Positions 12,904 through 26,981 of a stretch of 64,000 nucleotides of DNA are shown here, piece by piece. The notes under the pieces were generated by a model, which saw only the letters and a list, made by a program, of their open reading frames with translations, did no database searches and was not told the origin of the DNA. Within the stretch, counting starts at the first letter, position 1, and every line of letters begins with the position of its first letter. Source of the DNA: Trematomus loennbergii (taxonomy: Eukaryota; Chordata; Actinopteri; Perciformes; Nototheniidae); assembly GCA_012861695.1 (NCBI GenBank), contig JAAOOA010000002.1:32942873-33006872 (forward strand). Direction: 5' to 3'. The position numbers were made by a program, and so were the translations under genes.

Positions 12904-13247
12904 AGGTAGGGTAGGTAAGTTTGAGAAACCGGCTCGAGATCGCTAGAATTTGAAAATACACAACCGGAGAAAATCTGCCACTTCCTTATAGAGCCCCTCC
13001 TCCAACACACACAACGCGCACATGACCAATGAGGGCACGAGATAAGTTTGTGCACAGATGGAAGGCTGACAGGCAGGTAGGCCATCCAGTTATTTTAGCC
13101 GGGTCGGCTAAAATGATTGGTCGTACTTTTTACAGTTTTTTGTCAAAGCACTTAAGATATTCATTGCTATCGGGATGTTAAGAGCATTCCATGGAATATA
13201 ACAAAAGTGTATCTCGAGCCGGTTTCTCAAACTTACCTACCCTACCT
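12904..13247. mobile_element. TTAA-flanked MITE (Kolobok-like), 344 bp
   Basis: The element starts AGGTAGGGTAGGTAAGTTTG and ends with its exact complement. The inverted repeat is about 36 bp and runs through a CTCGAGA-type block on both sides. TTAA flanks it at 12900-12903 and 13248-13251. TTAA targets are used by piggyBac and Kolobok; a terminal AGG rather than CCC favours Kolobok. Inside, 13092-13114 forms a short stem (ATTTTAGCC / GGCTAAAAT). There is no transposase. Confidence 0.8.
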
Positions 13248-13251
13248 TTAA

Positions 13252-16200
13252 ATTACGTTTTATAAAGACCTGGGTTCCCTTTGGTTGCCAAGGTTTTTAT
13301 CTTTTAAATCCAAAAACTATACAGTATATGAAGGGAAACTTTATCATTGATTGGCTCCACAGGTCCCAACAGAACCAGCACACTGAAAACCTGACTAGTC
13401 TTAACCATTGCCATGTAGTGTGTCAGCAAAACCTCAGATTATCAGCAACGGGAAAGGATTTGGAAGAGCATGGTGTTGTTGGTTAAGAATACATTTGACT
13501 CTCTGTCGTGGCTTAGCACAATTAGATGTGGCATGGATTAATGGGGGGGGGGAGGGGCTTGAATAACACATGCTTACCAAGTACCTTGCAAGTCCTTGTC
13601 TAAGGCCAAGAAAATCTTTTTACGAAAGATATCCGACATTCTTTATTTAACATTTCTAGTGAAAAGAGATTAGAAAAATGTTGGCATCAACTTGTTACTG
13701 AAGTTTCGGATATCGTGAAATTCCTACAACTACATACTTTTGTATCTACCTGAATGTGGTTGACACTGGTTCTTCACTGTAAACCATGTAGAATTATTTG
13801 TTGAGAGCTCTTGTTTCCCACCCTAAAGACCTGCACTTTGGTTTTATTAGTTGCGCTATTGGCCATGACCAAGGTGATGGCCCATAGAACTGCAGTTGAT
13901 CCCCAGGCACCGTGTTGTGGTTACCCAGCACTCGTAAATATTTAGGATGGGTCACATTCAGAGGACAAAGTGTCCCATGGGGACTTATAATGTATAACAC
14001 ATTTTAAATGGGATGAAACAAATGGGCTTCTTAGTGGAGCAAAGATAACTCATGTGTCACGATCAAAGGTTTTTATTCTGATCCGGTTAGCGGGGGCGGC
14101 GATTTTCTAACAGCACTGCACGTACACATCAGAAACATGAATTACACTCTAATGGCAGTTGTCTGGTTAGTAAGAAAATAAGATATCTTATGAATATAGA
14201 TTATATAAGAGGAAAAAAACATTATTTAGCAAGTACAGTAAGAAGTATTAAGTGATTATTATTGAGTGAATTGGTGTTTTTAAATTACAGGTGAATAAAA
14301 TAGTAGATATAATTTCTAATGAGCATCAAAGAAAGTTTAAGTGTTTGTCAACATTAAATTACTATAACTATTAAACTTTAACTATCCGAATCTCAGGTTT
14401 TGGTGAGTTTCATTTTGGTAAGGCATATTTTGCAGTTCTTCTTAGACTGCAGGTTACAGTATTGTGTTTGGTTTTGTTTTATTACCTTTCTGCATTATGA
14501 AACTCTGAGCTGTAACACCTACTTGTGTTCAGTTGTGTTGGGCGCTCATATTCTGTATTAAGTCAAGAACGATAAGACATTCAGTAAAGAGATGAGCAGA
14601 TAGAAGCCTACGATTTCAAACTTGGTCACACAGTTGTATCATGAATATATTTTCGCTGTCTTGTTTTTTTCTTTGTGATTTCATCATGCTAGCTGTGTTG
14701 TATCTTATATAATAGTGTTTAGCTGGTAAACCATTCAGTCAAATGGGACATTACAGTATAGCAAGTTTTTGTAAAGGTATCTAAATAAAAACCTGTTTGA
14801 TGCACAGCCACTGTTTTGGTTTGATTTGATTGGCTTGTGGTTGGCAAACGTCAGCGGGGACAAAATATGAGGAGAGGAAAAGACCAGCTGAGGCATCGTC
14901 ATCTTGGCCACTGTGGTGGGTGACCCTTGTTTATTTACTGGCACGACTAATCTTTCTGGCATTTGATACTTGGCAGGTGGTAATATCAGACTCATTTATT
15001 ACAGTATGGGAGGCGGGACATCAGTATGTGACTGACCGCTGGTGGGTGTTGTCCAAATGTTCTGTTGCAGCCAACTGTTTCAATGCCAGCAAGCAGCGGA
15101 GAGGAGATGGCCATGGTGAACATTGTTCAACATTCCTCTAGTCATCGGATCACTTTGGGCGTCTGGTTTCTCCTCCTGCTATAAACATGTTTACACAGTC
15201 ATCTTCCTCAGCTCTGTAACCTTGATGGAGACACGCTCATGTCGCTTTTTTATTTTCATTAGTGCTTTAATCTAATTTTCTCTGCGGTGTGTAATCTCTA
15301 ATGGGTCGGCTGCATCGTCTTCCTCCATTCATTGATGCGTCAGGGAGTGGCTGCACACACTGTGTCATCCTACACGACATAATGAGTGCTCGAGTGGCGC
15401 TCTGCCTCTCTGCCCTGCCCCTGGCTCTGTCTGGCTCTATCTGAAATGGTGCATTCCCTCTTATTGATCCTCTTCCTGGTGGAGTCACAGGCAGGCTTAT
15501 CCGGCTCTTCCCAGCTTGTCTGCCTTCTGAATGGACACACAGAGAGCGCTGTGTGCATGTGCCAGGCTTCGGAGCTCTGTGTAGTCCCAGGCAGCTTGTG
15601 GCTGAGTGGCCATTGTGACTCCCTCCCTCCTAACCTCCCTGTTCCCCATTTTTCCCTCTTTTGTTGTTACAAGAATTATTAGAAGTGCATGGAATTCTGG
15701 GAGCACAGCATTAGTGTATTATATTCTGGCAAAACCTTAACACTTTCTCCCTGGTAGCACGAAGGCTTTTTTTTTTTTTGCGGGATTGTGTCTTGACTAG
15801 CGCTAACAGGGAAGCCACTGGAGAACTACTGGTATGATTAATCTGGAAGAAAGAGTGTTGTTTTGTGACAGTCTGTGGTGATTCATTGCAAAATATGTTA
15901 ACATTTCAGTCATTGTTCATGCCACACAGACTCCCTATTCTTGTATGGGTTCCACACAACATTCAAGCCCAAAATAAAAACAATTCTTTGCAATGTGCCC
16001 AGAATGCAGCCAAGAGTCTTTCCATCTCACTGATTATGCATGTTTTTTAGACATTGTGACAGACTGCTCTCTCTCAGTCCTTGCACAGGTTGTACTGCTC
16101 TACTGGAGCCCTTAGCTGAGCAAAAATTCAACTGGCATTCAGCGGAGTACTTGTTATTTTGCAGCATCACATAGGTGTTTCTCATATGTCACAAAAAAAA

Positions 16201-17523
16201 TGTTTATCCGGCATTGTGGTTGTTTGGTTTTACAGATTTATTTTTAATGGACCACAATGAATCCCTTCCCTGTGATTATCTGGGAGCTTTCTCTCCACTG
16301 TATTTTAAGTGTCCCTGCCGGTACAATACCTTCATTTTCTTCTGGGCTTGTTTGCAGCCTTCTCTAAATACTGACTCATTACAGGAGTACACAGCATGGC
16401 ATGATGGGCCACAGACGCTCAGCCCTCCATGTCCCTGGGCTTTTGTCGTGTCGTGCACAGCTGAGGCAGATGCTGAGGGGCACTCGCACTAAATTGCCTG
16501 TATGAGGGCAAATTCTGTTGGCCACTGAAGTGGAGTACACCGTAGCTCATTGAGACACAGCTTATCTCCAGGAAAGAGAGGAAGAGGAACCATTAGGGAC
16601 CGGCCATTTTGCCTTACATTTTGGCTTCAGTTTAAGTCATTTTGTTGATTAAAGGATGTTTTGGCAACCCAGCGTTATATCACATAGAATGTACTGTATA
16701 TGAGAGATTCACTAAATAGATAAAGAACAGCCCACAATGGCTTGTTTTTTTTTTATGATTGGTTCTTGTCAGTAGTCCTTAGAAAGGCACTGCCAAGTCT
16801 GGGAGAATGGAGCATTCATGTGCATCTGCATTGACTGGAAAAATATCTTCCCTAATCTGAATTCAGTTTCTGAATGTAATTTTGTTTTTCAACAGACTCA
16901 AGTGATGCATAATAATGAGTCTAGCTTTTTTGTGAAAATGTATCTATACTGGAGAATAGCACAATGCAGAGACTTGCACAGTTGTTGTTATTGTTCTCTG
17001 GATTCTGGAACAATTTCAAGACCAAATACATATTCTAAATTGCTTGTTTTGTCCGACCAGCACTCTAAAAAATCCAAAGATATTCAGTGTATCATCATGT
17101 ATGACTGTCAGGTCAAAATGTTTTATTTTGTAAATCGTGTTTGATCTGAAGATAATGTTTCATGATTTTTTTAATCTAGGCTATTTACATTTAGACCCTT
17201 TTAGGTTAAATCCCCTTTTATGGTAATTCACATCAAGCTACATCCCTTTGGCTTATGACCAACTGATATGATATTAAATATGACATGTATGTTCTGTTAA
17301 GGATACTTCAATATCACAGCCAAACAAACGGCCACTCTTCAACCCCAGAGAGGAGTCTGAATCATCTCCACTGTGCCGGCGCCTCGGCCTCTTATTCCAG
17401 TTGGTGCTGCCCTATTATGCAACCTGTAAATATGACCATTACGTCAGTATTTCAAGTGATATTTTACACCCCCTATTCTTAACAAAATAAATCCTCATAT
17501 CGACTGACTGTGTTTGCAGTATA
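13252..17523. other. intron 1, no gene seen
   Basis: Non-coding DNA with a short G-rich run near 13542. Overlapping open frames on both strands at 14735-15706 and 16175-16492 do not resemble known proteins and lack exon-like conservation signals. Confidence 0.55.
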
Positions 17524-17670
17524 CAGCTCTGAAAAAAATTAAGAGACCACTGCAAAATGATCTGGTTTTACTATTTATAGGTATGTATTTGAGTACAATC
17601 ATTTAATTTTTTTTTATTCTATAAAATACTGACAACATTTCTCTGTGTTCGAATTTGACAGGCACTGTAG
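17524..17670. mobile_element. Tc1-like terminal repeat fragment
   Basis: After a TA at 17522-17523 the sequence reads CAGCTCTGAAAAAAATTAAG and continues with AGACCACTGCAAAATGATC. I recognise this as the terminal repeat of a common fish Tc1-like element. No opposite end or transposase is found nearby, so it is a solo end or a badly truncated copy. Confidence 0.5.
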
Positions 17671-20600
17671 TGGAATGGCTGCCATACATGTAGAGATAGA
17701 GATAGAGAGTGTTTATTAATTAATTATACAGATATAGTTAATCATTCATAACTAATAACACATATACAAAACACAAGCCTTATTTAAAGCTCTAGTTGAC
17801 ACAGAAAAAAGATTTAAGATTTCGTTTTTTACAAGGTTAATTTGGACGGAAAATCTCAAAATAGATAATGTTAGGAAACAGGCAATTTCTCTGCACTAGT
17901 GTTTCCTTTTGGGTTGGCACACAACCAATTATTTTAAACCTAATGCACAGAGATTTACTGTGAGCTGCCGGCCATCTGTTGTGCAGTCTTCTCATGTTTT
18001 AAAAAGTAAAGCACAAATGAAATGCTCCAAGTGTCTACAGCCTGGTTACAGAAAAGGCCTCAAATGAACTGTTGAAATGTGCTCTTTAGACATCACAAGT
18101 TTCACTGAATAACATTGTGTTGTTGTATGTAGTGTTGGAGTTGTAGCTTTACTTAAACACAGTATGTGGATAACTGGCACAATGTCGTAGCATCAGAGCA
18201 CAAGCAGCCCCTCCACTGAAGGCAGTCATGGGATCAGGGAAGTTGTGCTCTGTGTTTTAACAACCTCTTCAATGTAAATAGTTGCTCCTCGGAGGCTGCA
18301 CTGCTGCGTCCAATCAGAGAGCCATATGAGAGAGAGAGGGACAGAGGGAGAGAGAGAGAGAGCGGTGATGTCAAAATATGGGAATAGGGGAGCTGGGAAG
18401 CACGTTTCCATAGCAACTGGTAGAAGTGAGTATAACTTTGGTTGAGAGGCATGAGCAGCAAGCAAACACTCACTTGTTCCTTAAAAGTAGTCCTGAATAC
18501 AGACACTTTGGGAGCGCATTGTCCCTTTAAGACTGGGCTCTCAGTGCCGTGATTGTTCAAAATGAAATGCTTCCGAGTTAATTTATAGCAATGTGGGCGG
18601 AGATCTATTCATCGTCGATTGAGATTCAAAATGTGTACGGGTTGTGTGAACTAAACCACATGGTGCAAAGTCCATTATTAACCTGCTAGTTATAGTTGGT
18701 TTGGGAAAAATGTGTTTCTCAATTTCAGAGTTTTGTGTTTGTGATGATTTATATCAATACATTGATCAGAGTAGGTGAACTACAGGCAGCTTCTGAGCTA
18801 GAACATTTGGAAAAATAACATTGTGATATATTGTGAGTCAGTCTCTTTTGCAATACATACATTATATAAACACTATAACTGAGGCAGAGGCTCTTCTGTA
18901 CTGCAGACAAATCTAAAAATGATTTGCTTTTCCCGGCAGTTCAGCTGCATACAGGCACTTTGACATTGAAATAGTGGCATATTCATGTTCATGAATGAGA
19001 CCATGAACCATGGGTTTGTGTGTGAGTGTGAGTGTTGGTGTGACACACATTATATCCATGTGGGCTATAAACCTAGGGGAAATTGAAAGCGTTTTCCTAC
19101 AACTGTAATTCATATTTCTACCTTTGTTAAGGTCAAATCTATCTGATGAATACTTTTTTTGTGATTTATCACACATTCCAGAAACTCCTGATTTTCAGCA
19201 TCCTCCTGTTAACCTTGTATAATATAATCTATATAATAGAAATAATTCTTGAGTCATGTATCACATTTACTCAGTTAATTTCCAGCCCTAGTGCCTAGCA
19301 TACCTTTCATTTGAAGTACATATCAGATTATTTTGTTTATTTTGGATTACAGATGGTTAAGCTAAGGTTTGTGAGTGTCAAATTTAGACATTTGGGTTCG
19401 CCGTATGTGCTGTACGCTGGCAGAATAAATAATGAGCATAATTGCGCACGGCAAGTGAAGCGAGTCGCGGCTTGGGTCGAGGCTTACTACACCAGTCTCT
19501 AGCACCCGAGGTGTTGTTCTAAGATAACTACGCAGGCTAGAGGAAAGAGGCCAAGCTCTGCATAAATTATCATCCATAGGTTGTCCTTGCTCCTCATATC
19601 TTATCAGCCACTTCCAACATAACCGTGGAAAAGTCAGTGTATTCCCGTGGGGAACTGACATTGAAGATACAACCAAAGCTGGAAAGGATGGGTTCTGGCT
19701 ATTTAAGGATCTCAACTGCGACCACTGATTACTGTCGCCCAAGGACATCCATGTTCATCACTTTCATTCATGGAATAACCCCCTCCACCACCATCACTAC
19801 ACAGACATTAACACACCCACACACGTGCAGGCACATGTGTGCAGTTGTTTGAAGTCGCACCATGCCTCATGGCTGTACTGAAGAACTCATGAAGACCCTT
19901 AAATAGAAATAGGTTGAACTTGTGTAAGATCCAGTCATTTGTGGTCTTAAACCACATTTTTCTTAAGTCAGTGGAACTAAATATTGTTTCTGCATCATGC
20001 TGTTCCATGCATTAAGAAGCATCAGAAAAATAAACTCGTCACTGATAATATGCTACAACTAATAGTATTTCTACTCCATGGTATATATTTAATGAGATTT
20101 CAATAATACGACTATGAACACTAAGGTTTGCTTGATGACCTACAGAGACATTAATTATTGACACTGCAAGCTGTCTCCTATAGTCACAATCAGCTTGCAT
20201 CCAAATATGACATTGCCCACAGCTACAGTAAACGTTACGTCACAAACCAACTGATAATGTCAGTAGAGCCACTGTTCCTGTGTTGCATTTGAATCCGCCT
20301 TGTGCATTCCTGTTTAGATGCAGTGAAATGAACGACTTGATTCATTGCTTGTGTTTTCATGGTATTTCTCTGGATATTGTGGTAAAAATGAAGGCACACC
20401 ATCATTCTCTGCTCATACTGTATGTCATTAAGGACCTCATTTAGACGGATCTGCATTCTTCATCTGCGTGTTGGCAGCCGATGTTCGGGGTTCCAACCAT
20501 GTTGTGCATCCATAATTGGCAGTGTTTTGAAGTCAGAAACTATTTCATCTAATTATCCTCCCCGGTTTCTTCAGTATGTATTTTTTCTTCAGGCTTAACA

Positions 20601-22383
20601 ATGAAGTTATTGATGTGAAATGAAATCTAAAGGTGGAGCAATACATCCGTTAGAAATGTTTGTTGATGGAAAATTCCTCTTTGTGTCCATGTTATGGAAA
20701 TCATTCTTTCACTCTCTTATTTTATTGTCATTCTGGTTACATTTATTGTAATATTGGCGATTGACGGTGGATGGCTCAGATTCATTTTATTAACCTTTAT
20801 TCTCTTTTTAGGCACATTTTTGGATTAAGAGTCTAAAGAGGCCATTTTTTAAATTAAATGTGAAGTTTAACTGCAGGGCGATTGCATGTTTTCCTTGAAC
20901 TAGGTCACTATTTCTAGTTAAATAGTTTTCTCTGAAGGTTTCTCACTCGGTCTAGCATTGAAGGCCTTAACTACTAGGAAAACGTACAAGAGGCTTGAGC
21001 ATGGTACACTTATTTGTATGAAAGTTTTATAGGCCTACGGTTATGTTGGCCAATTAGTGGTACAAAGCCCCTTCAGATGCTCCCAGGGCCGTCGTCCTTT
21101 CTGTTCCTTTTTAAGTCCTTGTTCCAGTTCCAGGGAATTTAATCGTATTTTCCAACTCTGAAAGTGCAGTACTTTACAGTAGGTAAAGAGTTTGCACTCC
21201 ATTGTTGGCAGTCTGCAGAAATAATTGCAGCATAGGTGAACACATCTGAGAGTATACTTCACATCTTCTTACCAAATATACATCAATTGATTTTTTTAAT
21301 AATAATTAAAAAAGGTACAATGGGAGTAAGCAATGCGTTATGTTAGACCTCGGGATAACAGAGATACAGACACACCCTTCACATTGATCGACAAAATGCT
21401 AAATCAGTCAATAATTTGAAGCAACAACAGTCAAAGAATAAAAACACAATAAGTAATGTACCGACGGTTTCATCATTAATGTACTTTTCTTGTATCTGCA
21501 GTCCATGCTCCTGTAACTTCTCCTTCAATTCAGCCTTTCTTGGTTTTAAAATGAATTGATCACCGGGGATTCACATGCTAATTTAATTTCTAGGACACTG
21601 TGGCTTCTTGTAATTTGCCCCCCCCCCCTGCTTTGAAAGAGTTTTTGTCCTGTTAACTGGACTTGAGCTACAGTAGCTTATTAGCCTCCTAAATATATGA
21701 AAAGGGAACTGTTAGTTGGAGAGCAATTACCCTGTCTTGTACATAATTATCAGCAGGAGCCACAGCTCTGACTTCTATCCAAGAGGGTGATTAGTGATTG
21801 GAGTACAGAGTAGTTAGCTTTGGAAAAAATCCAAGACTTTAAAGGTGTGTTGTTGTAGTATAAGAAAAAGAAAAACCTAGTGTATAGTAAGAGACAGGGA
21901 AGAGGGATTGTGTGATGGATATTCCCTGTGGGACCTTCATTATTTTCAACATCAGCTTGCTTTCAGGATATGAGAATGTTTTGCATTGTTGGTTTTAATA
22001 TAGAAAATACAATCCTGTGAAGTGTACTGACAGGTTTTGCAACGTGGCTCACTGCTGCCTGACTTCAGGTGATCCAGTTAGATGAACGTTTCATAACGTC
22101 TCAATGCTTAAAAGGTTTTTTCCCTACTTTTTAAGCCAATTATAGGGAATATACTGTAGACTTTGTGAGTGAGGGTGCAACCAGCTAAAACGCAATGCAA
22201 AGGCCTTGCAATAAATTCCACCTTCATAAATGTCATGATGTTCTGTTTTGTTCGGAAATGTTTTAGGAAAGGGCTGATTCCACTTTATGGTCATTTTGGA
22301 GGCTGCAGTTTGTGGTGCTATTAGAATGTTACTGCGAGGTGTTGTAATTACCAGACCCTGACGAGACACAGGTAATGCTGTGT
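17671..22383. other. intron 1, no gene seen
   Basis: Non-coding DNA with a (GA)n run at 18331-18361 and a poly-C run near 21610. Short open frames show no recognisable domain. Confidence 0.55.
18331..18361. repeat. (GA)n microsatellite, interrupted
   Basis: A purine tract of GAGAGA units with GGGACAGAGG interruptions. Confidence 0.85.
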
Positions 22384-23579
<1,196 letters not shown>

Positions 23580-23903
23580 TCATGTATCTCTGTCCTCAGA
23601 GTCAGAACTAAACATGGTAAAGCAGCGTTCAGTTATTATGCTCCAAATATCTGGAACAAACTCCCAGAAACCTGCAGGTCCACTTATCTTTTTGCCGCTG
23701 CTTTTAATTGAACTATTCATATCTTAAACTGCACTGTAACTTTTTCATGTATTTTTTCTTTTAATGTTTCTTTTATTATCTTTTCTTTTTAATGACTGTT
23801 TTTAAATGCCTTTGTCTGAATGTCTTTCATTTTTGTAAAGCACCTTGAATTACCTTGTGTTGAAAGGTGCTATATAAATAAACTTGCCTTGCCTTGCCTT
23901 GCC
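23580..23903 (+). mobile_element. 5'-truncated L2-type LINE, 3' end
   Basis: The remnant begins in the C-terminal coding part (CCAAATATCTGGAACAAACT region) and continues through a 3' UTR. It ends with the L2-like tail AAGCACCTTGAATTACC, GGTGCTATATAAATAAA and tandem TTGCC units. Only the 3' end is present, as is usual for target-primed reverse transcription. It abuts the truncated hAT copy that starts at about 23904. Confidence 0.7.
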
Positions 23904-24250
23904 TAAACAATAAGCGTCGCTATGCAATCAGGTGAGGCCGCAAAGTATAGCGCAGTATTATGCATTTGTTTACATGCCCACCGGAACCCCGAGGCATTAC
24001 CAACAGATCAACGCACAATCAACCCATACAGGACATCTCTTTCTCCACATTAAGTGTTAGACATTAGAATGGACTATTCTTGTCTGTCACATACTCTTCT
24101 TGTCTGTCACATAAGTGGCGCAACTGATGCGGTATTGTGCTAAGGGGAAATTATTTTGACGGCCATTTTGACCGGAGAGATTTAGATTTGCCGGTCTTCA
24201 GCATATTTTACCGGTCAACGTCCGGTAATTAACGGCTATTGGAAACTCTG
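23904..24250. mobile_element. 5'-truncated second copy of the CAGAGTTTCC hAT
   Basis: This segment matches 6413-6766 nearly base for base from TAAACAATAAGCGTCGCTAT through the CCGGTC-rich terminus, and ends GGAAACTCTG. Differences are scattered substitutions plus a short indel in the TCTGTCACAT repeats. The left half is missing, because the L2 tail lies directly against it. The two copies define one family. Confidence 0.8.
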
Positions 24251-24642
24251 GGCCACATACAGAAAAATATACGAAGGGCTGGGCCACTCAACAGAGGTAT
24301 ATTGCCTCATACTGTAAGTTCAGTTACAAGTTAGCCAAATTAATCAAATGTAGGTAAATGATGCTTGTGAGTGTTGGCAGCTCATCCCTTAAAACAGAAG
24401 CCTCAGAGTGATTATAATAAGGAGAAATAGGAAGGGTGTATTTCAAGTTTGTTATGTAAATAAGTCATTGGGCTTTTTTCTCATCTAATATGTTAGAAAA
24501 TGTTTCCAACTTTAATTGACTGAATTTATTTGAAAAGTGGTCTTATGAACACATGAATACTACCGTGTAATTTATTTTTACATTTTTATTTAAGAAGTAC
24601 AATATAAGACAAGCACAAGTTTAATTTCATCGTTTAATTTCC
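24251..24642. repeat. interspersed-repeat relic upstream of the LINE
   Basis: It begins GGCCACATACAGAAAAATAT followed by GGGCTGGGCCACTC, a type of sequence found inside fish hAT repeats whose ends read GGCCCGGGGGCC. A matching terminus lies at 27957-28052. The two may be halves of one old element split by the LINE insertion. Boundaries are uncertain. Confidence 0.4.
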
Positions 24643-26014
24643 AACCGATGGAAAACCTCATGTCTGGTTCCTGTGCCCAAGAATATGCATCCCAAAACAC
24701 ACAGTGACTATAGACCAGTGGCTCTGACTTCGCACGTCATGAAGTCACTGGAGAGGCTCGTCCTGACACACCTCCGGATAGTCGACGAGACACTATTGGA
24801 CCCCCTGCAGTTCGCCTATCAGCCCCATATTGGAGTGGAAGACGCTATCATCTTCCTTCTGCACAGAGCCTATACACACCTGGAAGAGGCAGGCAGCACT
24901 GTGAGAGTCATGTTTTTTTACTTCTCCAGTGCTTTCAACACTATATGCCCTGCTCAGCGAAAAAGCTTCTGGACATGCAGGTAGATGCTTCACTACCTCA
25001 CATGTCGCCCACAGTATATCAGGCTACGGGACATAGTTTCGGACACCCTATTGTGCAGTACGGGGGCACCACAGGGGACGGTCCTGTCTCCCTTCCTGTT
25101 CACAATATACACCTCTGACTTCAGATCCCTATCACAGTCCTGTCACCTGCAGAAGTTTTCAGACGACTCTACCATCGTGGGCTGCATCAAGAGGGATCAG
25201 GAGGCTGAGTACAGGAGTGTGGTGGACAGGTTTGTGGAGTGGTGTGGACTAAACCACCTGCAACTCAACGTCACAAAAACCAAGGAGTTGGTGGTGGATT
25301 TTAGGAAACAGAAGACCCTCCCGACCTCAGTCACCATCAATGGAACAGAGGTAGAAATCGTGGATCACTACAAGTACCTGGGCGTCTATATATAGACAAT
25401 AAGTTGGACTGGACTAATAAAACAGACGCAGTGTACAAGAAAGGTCAGAGTCGTTTGTATTTCCTAAGGAGACTCAGATTTCAATGTCTGCAGAACCATG
25501 CTGCAGATGTTCTATGACTCGGTGGTAGCAAGCGTCATATTGTACGTGGTAGTGTGCTGGGGCAGCAGGCGCCAATAGACTCAATAAGCTCATCAGGAAA
25601 GCTGGTTCGGTCCTGGGAGTAGAGCTTGAACCTTTGCTAGAGGTGTCAGAGAGGAGGATGCTGAGGAAACTGCTCAGCATCATGGACAATCACTCTCACC
25701 CCGTGCATGCCACTCTGGAGGCCTATCAGAGCACCTTTAGACTGCAAGCACCGAGGAGCACCACAGAACGCCACAGGAGGTCTTTTCTTCCTGTGGCCAT
25801 CAAACTTTATAACTCCTCCTTCTGGAAGGATAATTAAACTATAACACCGTGTGAAATATTAGGTTAATGTCATAATCTCATAACATTTCCAGTTTTTATA
25901 TTTAATATTTAAAATAATTTTATTTAGTACGATGAGAAATGAGCAATTATTATTAGTTGTTTTTGGTATTTGATATTTAGTATTTTAACTTGAATGTGCA
26001 ATATGACTTGTCAC
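24643..26014 (+). pseudogene. decayed LINE reverse transcriptase (jockey/Rex1-like)
   Basis: Translation shows a fish non-LTR reverse transcriptase: a DYRPVALTSHVMKSLERLV finger block, LQFAY, SSAFNTI, the palm motif APQGTVLSPFLF and the catalytic FSDDSTIVG, then LNVTKTKELVVDF and YKYLGVYI. Such enzymes copy their own RNA into the genome. The copy is dead: an in-frame stop at 24982-24984 lies beside a small deletion in the palm region, a frameshift follows the YLGVYI motif near 25390, and further stops occur at 25560-25680. The first catalytic aspartate region reads FYFSSAFN where FxDFSSAFN is usual. The 5' part is missing. Its 3' UTR resumes at 27747 after two hAT insertions. Confidence 0.85.
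26007..26014. repeat. 8-bp target site CTTGTCAC, first of three copies
   Basis: CTTGTCAC lies directly left of hAT element A (26007-26014), between elements A and B (26550-26557), and directly right of element B (27739-27746). The middle copy therefore serves as the right duplication of one element and the left duplication of the other. Confidence 0.85.
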
Positions 26015-26307
26015 CAGTGTTTCCGCCAGGGGGGCGTCTTGGCGTCATTTGACCCCCTTATTCATCTCGGAACGCCCTGAACTCGAGCCGAGGGCGTCCA
26101 AAAAAAATAAACAATTTGAGAGAAGATCGAGAGTTTTTATCGCTTGAAATGACGAAAAGGAAAAGGACAAGGACATCCCTCTGTTGGAGGGGCAAAGGAG
26201 TCTGGTGGGATTCTTTTCGCCACCAGCAAAGCGTGTTCCTGTGACTAAAAAAATAAAAACACCGCCGCCAAGGACCATGCCAGGAGGGGTGTCCCTGTCG
26301 GCAGGAG

Positions 26308-26406
26308 ACGTAAAGAGATAGTATAAGGGACGGCGCAATTCAAAATTGTGTGTGTGTGCATACGTAAAGAGATAGTATCTATAAGGGACGGCTCAATTCA
26401 AAATTC
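26308..26406. repeat. 40-bp direct duplication in hAT element A
   Basis: ACGTAAAGAGATAGTATAAG followed by GGACGGCGCAATTCAAAATT recurs 54 bp later with a four-base insertion and one substitution. A short GTGTGTGTG run separates the copies. Confidence 0.85.
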
Positions 26407-26414
26407 AAGTCACA

Positions 26415-26494
26415 TGACACGACGTGACATGACGTGACACGACGTGGACACGACGTGACACGACGTGACACGACGTGACACGACGTGACGTCAC
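26415..26494. repeat. CACGACGTGA decamer array
   Basis: About eight tandem copies of a ten-base unit, slightly imperfect (one GACATGACGTGA variant and one with an extra G). The array ends in the palindrome TGACGTCA at 26486-26493, which is a consensus CRE half-site pair. Whether it binds any factor is unknown. Confidence 0.85.
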
Positions 26495-26981
26495 ACCCCC
26501 GGCTCTCGGGGTGGACGCCCTCTCAGCCCTGGTCTGGCGGAAAACACTGCTTGTCACTAGGGATGCATATCGTTGACTTTTTTACGATACCGATACCGAT
26601 ACCACTGAACGATACCGATACTCAACCGATACATATCGTGATACTTTCATGTTGCATAAGGGAAACATTTTATCATCCCGCAATTACTCCCATGAAGCGC
26701 TTTATTATATAGTTAACATGTCAAATGAATATTAAATTCAATTGTGGGACTTGGACCTTTTAGTACTGAACAAACAATGAAAAAACTCATTATCTATGAA
26801 GAAAACTGATTCTGCAATATCATTTATAACAACCATCAGGCGGGAATAGTACATCTTGTCAATGGAAAAATAAAATAGCACCAGTATAATTAATATTCAA
26901 CCTGAGATTCGACTGACCAGAGAACACATAAAGGATCATGAGATCTCGGCATTGCACATAAAACAAATAGCATCCTTAAAA

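Larger units (their letters stand above)
26015..26549. mobile_element. hAT element A, non-autonomous, 535 bp
   Basis: The termini are CAGTGTTTCCGCCAG and CTGGCGGAAAACACTG (inverted, one extra base), flanked by CTTGTCAC on both sides. The left half carries a plus-strand coding remnant (about 26154-26320) with a QRSLVGFFSPPAKR stretch that matches a PCNA-interacting motif. The frame lacks a start after an upstream stop and ends with TAG near 26320. The right half has a direct duplication (26308-26346 and 26362-26406) and a CACGACGTGA tandem array. It is an internally deleted relic. Confidence 0.85.

Noticed and set aside
14735..15706. Cluster of overlapping frames on both strands
   Set aside because: No conserved motif or splice context; mutually overlapping frames in a less AT-rich stretch are expected by chance.
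26045..26338. 97-codon minus-strand frame in hAT element A
   Set aside because: It is antisense to the plus-strand remnant, which has the recognisable PIP-type motif; the minus frame resembles nothing.
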